Shown here piece after piece: positions 50,974-60,029 of a DNA stretch of 64,000 nucleotides. Where the stretch lies: positions 1 to 64,000 of the forward strand of contig NZ_JAER01000009.1 of NCBI RefSeq assembly GCF_000519005.1. The letters run 5' to 3'. The notes beneath the pieces are model-generated. The model did not search any database. It had not been told where the DNA came from and saw only the letters and a list, made by a program, of their open reading frames with translations. Both the position numbers and the translations under genes were made by a program. The stretch is from Nocardioides sp. J54. Lineage in GTDB: Bacteria; Actinomycetota; Actinomycetes; Propionibacteriales; Nocardioidaceae. Numbering within the stretch: position 1 is the first letter of the stretch; the number at the start of each line of letters is the position of its first letter.

Positions 50974-52488
50974 ATGCCGGCCAGCCCACGCGTGACCTGC
51001 CCGGAGCTCGGGCAGCGGATCACGACCGCCGACGAGGCGGCTGAGGTGATCCGGCCCGGCGACACCGTCGGGATCAGCGGCTTCACCGGGGCCGGCTTCC
51101 CGAAGGCGGTGCCGGGCGCCCTGGCCCGCCGCATGGAGGACGCCCGCGCCCGCGGGGAGGAGTTCCGGATCGGCCTCTGGTCCGGGGCGTCGACCGGGCC
51201 CGAGGTCGACGGCCGGCTCGCCGAGGTCGACGGCGTCGACAAGCGCCTGCCCTACAACTCCGACCCGGTGATGCGGCGACGGATCAACGCCGGCGAGGTC
51301 GACTACGTCGACGCCCACCTCTCGCACTCCGCGCAGCAGGCGTGGTTCGGCTTCTACGGCGACCTCGACGTCGCCGTCGTCGAGGTCGCGGCGATCCTGC
51401 CGAACGGGTTGCTCGTGCCGGGCACCTCGATCGGCAACAACAAGACCTGGCTCGACCGCGCCGAGAAGGTGGTCCTCGAGGTCAACAGCTGGCTGCCGCG
51501 CGAGCTCGAGGGCTTCCACGACGTCTACTACGGCGCCGCCCTGCCGCCGCACCGGATCCCGATCCAGCTCACCCACCCGATGCAGCGCATCGGCGACCCC
51601 TACCTGCGGGTCGACCCGGCCAAGGTCGTCGCCGTCGTCGAGACCCACGCGCCGGACCGCAACTCGCCGCTGGCCCAGCCCGACGATGCGTCGCGGGCGA
51701 TGGCCGACCAGCTCGTCGACTTCCTGCGCCACGAGGTGCGCGCCGGCCGGCTCCCAGCGAGCCTGCTCCCGCTGCAGTCCGGGGTCGGCAGCACCGCCAA
51801 CGCGGTGATGGAGGGGCTCCTCGACGCCGAGTTCGAGGGGCTCACGGCCTACACGGAGGTCATCCAGGACGGCCTGCTCGACCTGCTCGACGCGGGCAAG
51901 CTGACCTCGCTGTCGTCGACGGCGTTCGGGCTGTCCCCGGCGGGCCAGCAGCGCTTCCTCGACAACGTCGGCTCCTACAAGGGCCGCATCCTGCTGCGCA
52001 GCCAGGAGATCTCCAACCACCCCGAGCTGGTCCGGCGGCTCGGCCTGATCGCGATCAACGGGATGATCGAGGCCGACATCTACGGCAACGTGAACTCCAC
52101 GCACGTCATGGGCTCGGCGATCATGAACGGCATCGGCGGCTCGGGCGACTTCGCCCGCAACGCCTACCTCAACTTCTTCGTCTCGCCCTCGCTCGCCAAG
52201 GGCGGCGCGATCTCCTCGATCGTCCCGATGGTCAGCCACGTCGACCACACCGAGCACGACGTGCACGTGCTGATCACCGAGCAGGGCCTGGCCGACCTGC
52301 GCGGCCTGTCGCCGACCGACCGCGCCGAGCGGGTCATCGACAACTGCGCCCACCCCGACTTCCGGGACCGGCTCCACGACTACGTGGCCCGCGCGCGCCG
52401 GGCCCGCCCGGACGCCCAGCACACGCCGCACCTGCTGGAGGAGGCGCTGAGCTGGCACGCGTCGTACCTGCGCGACGGCAGGATGTGA
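50974..52488 (+). CDS. Succinyl-CoA:acetate CoA-transferase (acetyl-CoA hydrolase/transferase family)
   Basis: 504 residues of the Cat1/AarC family: GFTGAGFPKAVP, LQSGVGSTANAV, catalytic glutamate E295 in AYTEVIQDG, and YGNVNSTHVMGS. It moves CoA between succinyl-CoA or acetyl-CoA and acetate or succinate, so it can activate acetate for assimilation and joins the acetyl-CoA theme of this window. ATG 50974 fits the GGGGAGGGG site better than GTG 50968. It follows proS closely. Confidence 0.9.
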   Translation: MPASPRVTCPELGQRITTADEAAEVIRPGDTVGISGFTGAGFPKAVPGALARRMEDARARGEEFRIGLWSGASTGPEVDGRLAEVDGVDKRLPYNSDPVMRRRINAGEVDYVDAHLSHSAQQAWFGFYGDLDVAVVEVAAILPNGLLVPGTSIGNNKTWLDRAEKVVLEVNSWLPRELEGFHDVYYGAALPPHRIPIQLTHPMQRIGDPYLRVDPAKVVAVVETHAPDRNSPLAQPDDASRAMADQLVDFLRHEVRAGRLPASLLPLQSGVGSTANAVMEGLLDAEFEGLTAYTEVIQDGLLDLLDAGKLTSLSSTAFGLSPAGQQRFLDNVGSYKGRILLRSQEISNHPELVRRLGLIAINGMIEADIYGNVNSTHVMGSAIMNGIGGSGDFARNAYLNFFVSPSLAKGGAISSIVPMVSHVDHTEHDVHVLITEQGLADLRGLSPTDRAERVIDNCAHPDFRDRLHDYVARARRARPDAQHTPHLLEEALSWHASYLRDGRM

Positions 52489-52490
52489 CC

Positions 52491-53201
52491 ATGGCCGTCG
52501 ACGCAGTGATCTTCGACTGGGGTGGCACCCTGACCGCCTGGCACGACATCGACTTCCACGCCGAGTCGCTGGCGCTCGCGCAGGCCGTGCTCACCACGCC
52601 GGACACCTCCGACGACCACCACGCCCACGCCACCCGGCTGCACCAGGCCGGCAGCGTGATCTGGGGCCGCAGCCGCGACCACCAGCAGAGCGCGACGATC
52701 GCCGACCTGTTCACCGAGGCCGGGCTCGACCACGACCCGGACCTGCTCGACGCCTACTACGGCTTCTGGGAACCGCACACGCTCACCGACCCGGAGGTCG
52801 CGCCGCTCTTCAGCTGGCTGCGCGAGCAGGGCATCAAGGTCGGCGTGCTGTCGAACACCATCTGGCCGCGCGCCTGGCACCGCGGATTCTTCGAGCGCGA
52901 CGGCGTGCTGGACCTCATCGACGGCGACGTCTACACCAGCGAGGTCCCGTGGACGAAGCCGTCGCCGCACGCCTTCCGCGCCGCGATGGAGGTGGTCGGC
53001 GCGAGCGACCCGGCTGCGTGCGTGTACGTCGGCGACCGGCTCTACGACGACGTCTGGGGCGCCCAGCAGGCCGGGATGCGGGCCATCCACGTCCCGCACA
53101 GCACCATCCCCGCCGAGCAGCACGGCCACACGAACGGGGAGCCCGACGCGGTGGCCCAGCGCCTCTCCGACATCCCGGACCTGATCGCGCCCTGGCGCTG
53201 A
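52491..53201 (+). CDS. HAD-superfamily hydrolase with atypical motif I
   Basis: 236 residues, HAD class I with alpha cap. Motif I reads FDWGGTLT: the nucleophile Asp is present, but the second Asp (+2) of phosphatases is a Gly. Motif II is VLSNT, motif III Lys lies in PWTKPSP, and motif IV is VGDRLYDDV. The Gly suggests altered phosphatase chemistry. ATG 52491 is 2 nt after the CoA-transferase stop, so co-transcription is likely. Confidence 0.87.
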   Translation: MAVDAVIFDWGGTLTAWHDIDFHAESLALAQAVLTTPDTSDDHHAHATRLHQAGSVIWGRSRDHQQSATIADLFTEAGLDHDPDLLDAYYGFWEPHTLTDPEVAPLFSWLREQGIKVGVLSNTIWPRAWHRGFFERDGVLDLIDGDVYTSEVPWTKPSPHAFRAAMEVVGASDPAACVYVGDRLYDDVWGAQQAGMRAIHVPHSTIPAEQHGHTNGEPDAVAQRLSDIPDLIAPWR

Positions 53202-53226
53202 CCGGACCCCGGTCGGCGGGTTCCGT

Positions 53227-53244
53227 ACTGCAGGTTTGTGCAGT
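53227..53244. repeat. Small inverted repeat before the 22-codon frame
   Basis: ACTGCA (53227-53232) and TGCAGT (53239-53244) with a 6-nt spacer. The right arm overlaps the GTG at 53243. It could be an operator or an RNA stem. Confidence 0.5.
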
Positions 53245-53311
53245 GCATATTTATGAGGATCGCTACCTAGAGACCCCGACCTGCTTGTGTTGCATGATTG
53301 TGCACAGGTGA
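53243..53311 (+). CDS. Possible Cys-rich 22-residue leader peptide
   Basis: The frame starts MHIYEDRYLE and ends TCLCCMIVHR before TGA. Three cysteines within four residues, close to the stop, resemble the short Cys-rich upstream frames that sense cysteine by ribosome stalling in mycobacteria. Composition is AT-richer than the surroundings. No sulfur gene lies downstream on this strand; the next element is a palindrome and then convergent genes. No ribosome-binding site is visible. This may equally be chance. Confidence 0.35.
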   Translation: MHIYEDRYLETPTCLCCMIVHR

Positions 53312-53361
53312 TCGGTGAGCCCCACCTCTCCCGTCACCCAGATGACCGTTGTCCCCGGTCA

Positions 53362-53440
53362 CCAGTGGTTCGCGGCCCCGTCTTCGGGGGACGTCTCGGG
53401 AGTTCCCCGAAGACTCAGAGGCCGCGAACCACTGGCGTTT
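53362..53440. terminator. Large nested palindrome, possibly a terminator
   Basis: Outer arms CCAGTGGTTCGCGGCC (53362-53377) and GGCCGCGAACCACTGG (53420-53435) are perfect 16-mers. Inside them GTCTTCGGGG (53380-53389) and CCCCGAAGAC (53405-53414) are perfect 10-mers. CGTTTT follows on the plus strand. It lies between convergent genes, so transcription termination is plausible, but its length is far beyond need. Confidence 0.65.
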
Positions 53441-53446
53441 TGGCCC

Positions 53447-53501
53447 GCGGTGCCCAGTGACCGGGCGGTGCCCAGCGACCGGTCAGGTGCCTAACGATCG
53501 G
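53447..53501 (+). repeat. Two 18-bp tandem repeats plus a degenerate third
   Basis: GCGGTGCCCAGTGACCGG (53447-53464) and GCGGTGCCCAGCGACCGG (53465-53482) differ at one base. The following 19 bp (TCAGGTGCCTAACGATCGG) is a degenerate copy reaching the DUF4439 stop codon. Confidence 0.85.
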
Positions 53502-54020
53502 TCAGGGTGCCTGGAGCCCGGGCAGCGACTGCGGCTTCGCGCCGAAGCCCAGCCCGCGCACGGCGGCGTCGAGGAGGGCCTCCACCGCCCACGCGCGGGG
53601 CTCGCCGGTCGTGCTCGCCACCACCCAGGCGTAGGTGCGCGCGGCGTCCTGCTCCAGGCGGCGGGCCCGGGCCTCCAGCGCGGCGGCGGTGCCCAGGTCG
53701 CGGGGCAGCTGGTAGCCGGGCTCGGCCGCGACCGGCTCGGCTCCGGCGTCGCGGATCATCGCGACCAGCTCGTCGCGCCGGGTGCGGTGCAGGCGGTACG
53801 CAGCGGTGAGCCGGCCGAAGAGCGCCGGCTGCGCAGAGCGCGACGCCTGGGCGCCGAGGGCGCCGTAGACGAACACCGCGGCGTGCTCGGCGGCGAGGGC
53901 GGTCTGCAGCGCCTCGGTGCCGCCGTCGGGGCCGGCCGCGCGGGGCGTCGTGGTGCCCGGGCTGGCGGGACTGTCTGGGGTGGTGGCGCTGTCCGGGGTG
54001 GTGGGGGCGGGGTCGGTCAT
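53502..54020 (-). CDS. DUF4439 ferritin-like domain protein
   Basis: 172 residues: a Thr/Pro/Ser-rich N-terminus (1-33), then a helical bundle beginning EALQTALAAEHAAVFVYGALGA, with EARARRLEQDAARTYAW further on. DUF4439 proteins are ferritin-like; function unknown. No signal peptide. The start ATG overlaps the upstream Tat lipoprotein gene by 4 nt, so the two are made together. Confidence 0.85.
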   Translation of the reverse strand: MTDPAPTTPDSATTPDSPASPGTTTPRAAGPDGGTEALQTALAAEHAAVFVYGALGAQASRSAQPALFGRLTAAYRLHRTRRDELVAMIRDAGAEPVAAEPGYQLPRDLGTAAALEARARRLEQDAARTYAWVVASTTGEPRAWAVEALLDAAVRGLGFGAKPQSLPGLQAP

Positions 54021-54520
54021 GCCAGGCCCACCCGCAGCTGGGCGACGGCGGCGGCCATGGCGGCCAGCACCTGGGCCAGCGCGCCGCTCTCCGCCTCCCC
54101 GGCGGCCTGGACCAGTCGGTCCTGGAGGCGCCGCTCGGTGCGGGCGAGCCGGCGCAGGGCGGTGGGACGCGCCGACGGCACCACGGGGGAGTCGGCGGGT
54201 TCGGTGCCCCCGAGCTCCTCGACGTGCGCTGCGTGGAGCCGGGCGAAGCGCGTGGCCACGGGGGCCAGGGCCGGGACCGTCGTACCCACGGCGGTGGCGA
54301 GCGCCGCGGCCGCGGCCACGGCGTCCAGCACGCCGGCGACGAGGTCGCTGTCGGCGTCGACGGCAGGCGCGGTGGGCGTGACGGCGCCCGACACGCCCGG
54401 CTCGTCGTCGCCCTCGAGGAGGTCGGCGACGCTGTCGCAGCCGGTGAGGGCGAGCGCGGAGCCCGCCACGGCGCCGGTCACCAGCGCGCGCCGCGAGATC
54501 GGGATCGGTCGAGCGGGCAC
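54017..54520 (-). CDS. Tat-exported lipoprotein, partner of DUF4439 protein
   Basis: 167 residues. The twin-arginine start ISRRALVTGAVAGSALALTGC ends in an LTGC lipobox (shown in part as SRRALVTG and ALTGC), so it is exported folded and lipid-anchored. The mature part is helical with RLHAAHVEELGG. Function unknown; export folded may suggest a cofactor. GTG 54520 is 6 nt after TAGGGT on the minus strand, a leaderless layout. Confidence 0.82.
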   Translation of the reverse strand: MPARPIPISRRALVTGAVAGSALALTGCDSVADLLEGDDEPGVSGAVTPTAPAVDADSDLVAGVLDAVAAAAALATAVGTTVPALAPVATRFARLHAAHVEELGGTEPADSPVVPSARPTALRRLARTERRLQDRLVQAAGEAESGALAQVLAAMAAAVAQLRVGLA

Positions 54521-54596
54521 CGGGGAACCCTACCGCCACGCGGACACCCGCTATCGTTGACGGGCACAGCCACAACAGGACACGGGAGGACTCGTC

Positions 54597-55121
54597 ATGG
54601 GTTCCGGCCAGGGCGCGAAGCGCGCCACAGCCGAGCGGATCGAGGAGGTTCTCACCGGACCCCTCGCTGAGCTCGGCCTCGACGTCGAGGCGGTCGAGAT
54701 CACTCCGGCAGGCAAGCGGCGGGTGCTGCGGGTCGCGGTCGACACCGACGGCGGCCCGACGCTCGACGACGTGGCCGCGGCCACCAAGGTCATCGACCGG
54801 GTCCTCGAGTCCGACGGTCCCGACGGCGCCGCCGAGGTGATGGGCGAGCTGCCGTACACCCTCGAGGTGACCTCGCGTGGCGTCGACCGGCCGCTGACGC
54901 TGCCGCGGCACTGGCGGCGCAACGAGACCCGGCTGGTGAAGATCGACCTCGCCGACGACAGCACCGTCACCGGGCGCATCGGCAGCTCCGACGACGAGGC
55001 GGTCACCGTCGACGTCGACGGCACCGAGCGCCGCATCCCCTACTCCGACGTGCGCAAGGCCCTGGTGCAGGTCGAGTTCAACCGCAAGAACCGTGACGAG
55101 AACGAGAAGGACGCCGACTGA
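54597..55121 (+). CDS. rimP: Ribosome maturation factor RimP
   Basis: 174 residues, two-domain RimP with [16 protein letters not shown] and [15 protein letters not shown]. Needed for 30S subunit maturation. First gene of the rimP-nusA-ylxR-infB-rbfA-truB cluster. The stop overlaps the nusA ATG by 1 nt. Confidence 0.95.
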   Translation: MGSGQGAKRATAERIEEVLTGPLAELGLDVEAVEITPAGKRRVLRVAVDTDGGPTLDDVAAATKVIDRVLESDGPDGAAEVMGELPYTLEVTSRGVDRPLTLPRHWRRNETRLVKIDLADDSTVTGRIGSSDDEAVTVDVDGTERRIPYSDVRKALVQVEFNRKNRDENEKDAD

Positions 55122-56086
55122 TGGACATCGACCTCAGCATCCTGCGCACGCTGGAGCGGGAGAAGGAGATCAAGTTCGACGTCCTCGTCGAGGCGATCGA
55201 GCAGGCGCTCCTCACCGCCTACCACAAGACCGAGGGGTCGGTGGCCCAGGCGCGGGTCGAGCTCGACCGCAAGACCGGTCACGTCAGCGTCCTCGCGGCG
55301 GAGCTCGACGACGAGGGCAACAAGATCGGCGAGTACGACGACACCCCCGCCGACTTCGGCCGGATCGCGGCGACCACGGCGAAGCAGATCATGCTGCAGC
55401 GTCTGCGCGACGCCGAGGACGAGATCAAGTTCGGTGAGTTCTCCGGCAAGGAGGGCGACATCATCTCCGGCATCATCCAGCAGGGTCGCAACCCCGACGA
55501 CGTGCTCGTCGACCTCGGCCGGATCGAGGCGCAGCTGCCGTCGAGCGAGCGGGTGCCGGGGGAGGACTACAGCCACGGCACCCGGATCAAGGCACTGGTG
55601 GTGTCGGTCCGCAAGGGCATGCGCGGCCCGCAGGTCACGCTGTCGCGCTCGCACCCGAGCCTGGTGAAGAAGCTCTTCGCGCTCGAGGTCCCCGAGATCG
55701 CCGACGGCACCGTCGAGATCGCGGCGATCGCGCGCGAGGCGGGGCACCGCACCAAGATCGCGGTCCGCTCCACCGTCTCCGGCGTCAACGCCAAGGGCGC
55801 CTGCATCGGCCCGATGGGCCAGCGGGTGCGCAACGTGATGGCCGAGCTGCACGGCGAGAAGATCGACATCGTCGACTGGTCCGACGACCCGGCCACCCTG
55901 GTCGCCAACGCGCTCTCGCCGGCCCAGGTGCAGTCGGTGACCGTCGTCGACCCGGACACGAAGTCCGCGCGCGTCGTCGTGCCGGACTTCCAGCTGTCGC
56001 TCGCGATCGGCAAGGAGGGGCAGAACGCCCGCCTCGCCGCCCGCCTCACCGGCTGGCGCATCGACATCCACTCCGACGAGGAGTGA
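55121..56086 (+). CDS. nusA: Transcription termination/antitermination factor NusA
   Basis: 321 residues: N-terminal RNA polymerase-binding domain (1-105), S1 domain (about 110-180) and two KH domains (about 185-320; [20 protein letters not shown] and [20 protein letters not shown]). It lacks the acidic C-terminal repeats of the E. coli protein, as is usual in actinobacteria. Confidence 0.96.
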   Translation: MDIDLSILRTLEREKEIKFDVLVEAIEQALLTAYHKTEGSVAQARVELDRKTGHVSVLAAELDDEGNKIGEYDDTPADFGRIAATTAKQIMLQRLRDAEDEIKFGEFSGKEGDIISGIIQQGRNPDDVLVDLGRIEAQLPSSERVPGEDYSHGTRIKALVVSVRKGMRGPQVTLSRSHPSLVKKLFALEVPEIADGTVEIAAIAREAGHRTKIAVRSTVSGVNAKGACIGPMGQRVRNVMAELHGEKIDIVDWSDDPATLVANALSPAQVQSVTVVDPDTKSARVVVPDFQLSLAIGKEGQNARLAARLTGWRIDIHSDEE

Positions 56087-56166
56087 CGAGCCGCACGCTC
56101 CCGAGGCGAGGGTCGGACCGTGCCGGTTCGTGATCCTGACCGCAGGAGCGGTAGAGTTGAGCCTTG

Positions 56167-56523
56167 GTGGCTCACCGACTGAAATCCCCTGCACGACCTG
56201 ACGACCTCCCCCTCGAGGGACCCGTCCGGACGTGCGTCGGATGCCGGCAGCGGGCCACCAAACGCGAGTTGTTGCGGGTGACCGCCGGCTCGGGTCCCGA
56301 CGGCCGACCGGCTGTCGTGCCCGATCCCGACGGCACCGCGCCGGGACGTGGAGCGCACCTGCACCCCACCTCCGGTTGCTACGACCTCGCGGTACGGCGG
56401 AAAGCCTTCTCCCGTGCGCTCCGGGTCGCCCCGGACGCGGGTGGGCTCTCCAGCGTGCCGGTGGGGGAGTACGTCGCCTCGCGGACCGATCCGACCGACA
56501 GAAACTGGAGCAACAGCTCATGA
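56167..56523 (+). CDS. ylxR: YlxR (DUF448) RNA-binding protein
   Basis: About 118 residues with the YlxR core PVRTCVGCRQRATKRELLRV and GRGAHLHPTSGCYDLAVRRKAF. Small nucleic-acid-binding protein of the infB operon; linked to RNase P or transcription regulation in other bacteria. GTG 56167 lies 10 nt after TAGAGT (56152-56157); TTG 56164, seven nt after it, is the alternative. The TAGAGT hexamer suggests an internal promoter in the operon. Confidence 0.9.
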   Translation: MAHRLKSPARPDDLPLEGPVRTCVGCRQRATKRELLRVTAGSGPDGRPAVVPDPDGTAPGRGAHLHPTSGCYDLAVRRKAFSRALRVAPDAGGLSSVPVGEYVASRTDPTDRNWSNSS

Positions 56524-56620
56524 GCACTCGATGAGTACCTCGCGATGAGCCAGTTCGTTCTGCACCACCCACCAACGGTCTGAGATCCCGGAAGCACGGG
56601 TCCAGGCCAGAAGGAGAACC

Positions 56621-59479
56621 GTGGCCAAGACCCGAGTTTCCGAACTCGCGAAGAAGTACGGCATCAAGAGCGCCGAGGCGCTCAAGATGCTCAGTGACAT
56701 CGGAGAGTTCGCCAAGACGGCGTCCTCCAGCATCGAGCTTCCGGCTGTGAAGAAGTTCGAGGACACCTATGGCGCCGAGCTGCTGGCGAAGATGAAGCCC
56801 GCCGAGCCGGCCGCCGACACCGCCAAGGCCGCCAAGGGCGACGCCAAGGCTGCTGAGACCTCCGAGAAGGCTGCCGACAAGGCCGCCCCCAAGCCCGGCC
56901 CGGCCAGGAAGGCCGCCGCGAAGCCCGAGGCCCCCGCGGCCGAGGCTGCTCCGGCTGCCCCGGCTGACCCGGCCCCGGCTGCCGAGAAGCCGTCCGGCCC
57001 CAGGCCCGGCCCGCGACCCGGCCCGAAGGCCCCTGCGGCCGAGCCGAAGGCGCCCGAGGCCCCCGCGGCCCCGGCCGCTGCTGCGCCGTCGGCCCCGGCC
57101 GCCCCGGCGCCCGGCAAGCCCGGCGCCCCGAAGCCCAAGGCCCCGGCCCCGCGTCCCGTCGGCAAGCCCGGCGGCACGCCGCGTCCGGGCAACAACCCGT
57201 TCGCGCCCAGCCAGGGCATGGGCCGTCGTCCCGCGCCGCCGGCGCGCGACGGCGAGGCCGGTCCCGGCGGCCCGCGTCCCCCGGCTGGTGCCGGTGGCGG
57301 GCGTCCGGGCATGCCGCGCCCGAACCCGGCGATGATGCCGAAGTCCCCGGCCGCGTTCGGCACCGGCCCCGGTGGCCGTGGCCCCGGCGGTCCGGGTCGC
57401 CCCGGTGGCCGTGGCCCCGGTGGTCCGGGTCGTGCCGGTGCCCCCGGCCGTGGCGGTGCGGGGGCGGGTGCGCCCGGCGGTCGTGGTCCCGGCGGCTTCG
57501 GCCCCGGCGGCGGCGGTCGTCCCGGTGGCGGTCGTCCCGGCCAGCGCGGCCAGACGCAGGGTGCCTTCGGGCGTCCCGGTGGTCCGGCCCGTCGCGGTCG
57601 CAAGTCGAAGCGGGCGCGTCGCCAGGAGTTCGAGGCCATGGAGGCCCCGACGATCGGCGGCATGCGGGTCCGCAAGGGCAACGGCGAGACCGTCCGCCTG
57701 GCGCGCGGCTCCTCGCTGACCGACTTCGCCGAGAAGATCGGCGTCGACGCCGCGTCGCTCGTGCAGATGCTCTTCCACCTCGGCGAGATGGTCACGGCCA
57801 CCCAGTCGGTGGGCGACGAGACCCTCGAGCTGCTCGGTGACGAGCTCAACTACAAGGTCGAGGTCGTCTCCCCGGAGGACGAGGACCGCGAGCTGCTCGA
57901 GTCCTTCGACATCGAGTTCGGCGCCGACGAGGGCGGCGAGGACGACCTGGTCGTCCGTCCGCCGGTCGTCACCGTCATGGGTCACGTCGACCACGGAAAG
58001 ACCAAGCTCCTCGACGCGCTGCGCAACGCGAACGTCGTCGAGGGCGAGGCCGGTGGCATCACCCAGCACATCGGTGCCTACCAGGTGCACACCGACGTCG
58101 ACGGCGAGGACCGCCGGATCACCTTCATCGACACCCCGGGTCACGAGGCGTTCACCTCGATGCGTGCCCGTGGTGCGCAGGCGACCGACATCGCCGTCCT
58201 GGTGGTCGCGGCCGACGACGGCGTGATGCCGCAGACGATCGAGGCGCTCAACCACGCCAAGGCGGCCGACGTGCCGATCGTGGTCGCGGTCAACAAGATC
58301 GACAAGGAGACCGCCGACCCGACGAAGGTCCGCGGCCAGCTCTCCGAGTACGGCCTCGTGCCCGAGGAGTACGGCGGCGACGCGATGTTCGTCGACGTCT
58401 CGGCCAAGGCCGGCCTGAACCTCGACAAGCTGCTCGAGGCGATCGTGCTGACCGCCGACGCGTCGCTCGACCTGCGGGCCAACCCGGTCCAGGACGCCCA
58501 GGGCCTCGTCATCGAGGCGCACCTCGACCGCGGTCGCGGTCCGGTCGCCACGATCCTGGTCCAGCGCGGCACGCTGCGCGTCGGTGACTCGATCGTCGCC
58601 GGTCCGGCCCACGGCCGGGTCCGCGCGATGCTCGACGAGCACGGCAACGAGCTGACCGAGGCCGACCCGGCCCGGCCCGCGATGGTGCTCGGCCTCTCGG
58701 CCGTGCCCGGCGCCGGCCAGAACTTCATCGTGGTCGAGGACGACCGGATGGCGCGCCAGATCGCCGAGAAGCGGGAGGCGCGCGAGCGTGCCGCCATGCA
58801 GGCGAAGCGCCGCGTCCGCCGTACCCTCGAGGACTTCATGGCCTCCATGGAGAAGGGCGAGAGCCAGGAGCTCAACCTCATCCTCAAGGGCGACGTGTCC
58901 GGTTCGGTCGAGGCCCTCGAGGACGCCCTCGCGCAGATCGACGTGGGCGAGGAGGTCAGCCTCCGGGTCATCGACCGCGGTGTCGGTGCGATCACCGAGA
59001 CCAACGTCGACCTGGCCGCCGCCTCCGACGCCATCATCATCGGCTTCAACGTCCGCCCGCAGGGCAAGGCGGCGCAGATGGCCGAGAAGGAAGGCGTCGA
59101 GATCCGCTACTACTCGGTCATCTACCAGGCGATCGAGGAGATCGAGGCGGCCCTCAAGGGCATGCTCAAGCCGGAGTACGAGGAGAACACGCTCGGCCAG
59201 GCCGAGATCCGTGCGATCTTCCGCTCCTCCAAGATCGGCAACATCGCCGGTTGCATGGTCACCGGGGGCGTCATCCGACGCAACGCCAAGGTGCGCCTGC
59301 TCCGCGACGGTGCCGTCGTGGCCGACAACCTCGACCTCGCCTCGCTCAAGCGGGAGAAGGACGACGCGTCGGAGGTCCGGGAGGGCTTCGAGTGCGGTCT
59401 CGTGCTCAAGAACTTCCAGGACATCAAGGAGGGCGACATCGTCGAGGCCTTCGAGATGCGGGAGATCCCGCGCGCCTGA
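56621..59479 (+). CDS. infB: Translation initiation factor IF-2
   Basis: 952 residues. An N-terminal helical IF2N motif ([20 protein letters not shown], in part) is followed by a long Ala/Pro/Lys then Gly/Arg/Pro-rich low-complexity region (about 60-330), a second IF2N motif, the G domain with GHVDHGKT (454-461), DTPGHEAF and NKID, and the C-terminal domains. It brings fMet-tRNA to the 30S subunit. The Gly/Arg/Pro region is long but usual for actinobacteria. GTG 56621 with AGAAGGAGAA upstream. Confidence 0.97.
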   Translation: MAKTRVSELAKKYGIKSAEALKMLSDIGEFAKTASSSIELPAVKKFEDTYGAELLAKMKPAEPAADTAKAAKGDAKAAETSEKAADKAAPKPGPARKAAAKPEAPAAEAAPAAPADPAPAAEKPSGPRPGPRPGPKAPAAEPKAPEAPAAPAAAAPSAPAAPAPGKPGAPKPKAPAPRPVGKPGGTPRPGNNPFAPSQGMGRRPAPPARDGEAGPGGPRPPAGAGGGRPGMPRPNPAMMPKSPAAFGTGPGGRGPGGPGRPGGRGPGGPGRAGAPGRGGAGAGAPGGRGPGGFGPGGGGRPGGGRPGQRGQTQGAFGRPGGPARRGRKSKRARRQEFEAMEAPTIGGMRVRKGNGETVRLARGSSLTDFAEKIGVDAASLVQMLFHLGEMVTATQSVGDETLELLGDELNYKVEVVSPEDEDRELLESFDIEFGADEGGEDDLVVRPPVVTVMGHVDHGKTKLLDALRNANVVEGEAGGITQHIGAYQVHTDVDGEDRRITFIDTPGHEAFTSMRARGAQATDIAVLVVAADDGVMPQTIEALNHAKAADVPIVVAVNKIDKETADPTKVRGQLSEYGLVPEEYGGDAMFVDVSAKAGLNLDKLLEAIVLTADASLDLRANPVQDAQGLVIEAHLDRGRGPVATILVQRGTLRVGDSIVAGPAHGRVRAMLDEHGNELTEADPARPAMVLGLSAVPGAGQNFIVVEDDRMARQIAEKREARERAAMQAKRRVRRTLEDFMASMEKGESQELNLILKGDVSGSVEALEDALAQIDVGEEVSLRVIDRGVGAITETNVDLAAASDAIIIGFNVRPQGKAAQMAEKEGVEIRYYSVIYQAIEEIEAALKGMLKPEYEENTLGQAEIRAIFRSSKIGNIAGCMVTGGVIRRNAKVRLLRDGAVVADNLDLASLKREKDDASEVREGFECGLVLKNFQDIKEGDIVEAFEMREIPRA

Positions 59480-59523
59480 GGCACCGCTGCCGTCCCGGCA
59501 GCCCTCGGCAAGCACCGTGCTGT

Positions 59524-59556
59524 GCCGCCCGTCCCGTCACCGGGGCGGGCGGCGCG
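59524..59556 (+). terminator. Hairpin between infB and rbfA
   Basis: GCCGCCCG (59524-59531) pairs with CGGGCGGC (59546-59553), and inside it CCCG pairs with CGGG around TCAC. TTCTAG follows after GCGGCCG. It is probably an attenuating or partial terminator inside the operon. Confidence 0.5.
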
Positions 59557-59582
59557 GCCGTTCTAGTGATAGGAAACTGACC

Positions 59583-60029
59583 ATGGCCAGCCCCCGCGTG
59601 CGCAAGATCGCCGACCGCATCCAGGTGATCGTCGCGGAGATGCTCGAGCGCCGGATCAAGGACCCCCGCCTGGGGTTCGTGACGGTGACCGAGGTGCGGC
59701 TCACCGGTGACGCGCAGAACGCCACCATCTACTACACCGTGCTCGGCGAGGACGCCGACCAGCAGGCCACCGCCCGCGCGCTGGAGTCGGCGAAGGGCCT
59801 GCTCCGCTCCGAGGTCGGCAAGCAGCTCGGCATGCGGCACGTGCCCACGCTGGCCTTCGAGTTCGACGGCGTCCCGGAGAACGCGCGCCACCTCGACGAG
59901 GTGCTCGCCCGCGCCCGCGAGGCCGACGCCGCGGTCGCGGCTGCCCGCGAGGGCGCCCAGCCCGCCGGCGACCCGGACCCGTACAAGAAGCCGCGCGAGG
60001 CCGCCGAGGACGAGGAGAACGAGGACTGA
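59583..60029 (+). CDS. rbfA: Ribosome-binding factor A
   Basis: 148 residues with a KH-like fold: [20 protein letters not shown] and [13 protein letters not shown]. Acts in 16S rRNA 5' end maturation of the 30S subunit. The C-terminus is an acidic, disordered tail. The stop overlaps the truB ATG by 1 nt. Confidence 0.95.
   Translation: MASPRVRKIADRIQVIVAEMLERRIKDPRLGFVTVTEVRLTGDAQNATIYYTVLGEDADQQATARALESAKGLLRSEVGKQLGMRHVPTLAFEFDGVPENARHLDEVLARAREADAAVAAAREGAQPAGDPDPYKKPREAAEDEENED

Larger units (their letters stand above)
53202..53501. other. Gene-poor, repeat-rich interval between HAD and DUF4439 genes
   Basis: This 300-bp gap starts with an AT-richer stretch (about 53220-53311) that contains a small inverted repeat and a possible 22-codon reading frame. 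It continues with a large nested palindrome and ends with 18-bp direct repeats that run up to the DUF4439 stop. These items are listed separately. Confidence 0.7.

Noticed and set aside
53447..53501. CRISPR-like direct repeats
   Set aside because: The 18-bp units are contiguous, without spacers, and only two are near-identical; no cas genes are present.
56621..57650. Repetitive Gly/Arg/Pro DNA in infB as a mobile or PE/PGRS-like insertion
   Set aside because: Low-complexity N-terminal regions of this sort are normal in actinobacterial IF-2 and the frame is continuous.
55040..59515. A 1491-codon open frame on the minus strand opposite nusA-infB
   Set aside because: It lies antisense to well-established nusA, ylxR and infB; long antisense open frames are normal at very high GC, and its translation is low-complexity His/Asp/Leu/Val.
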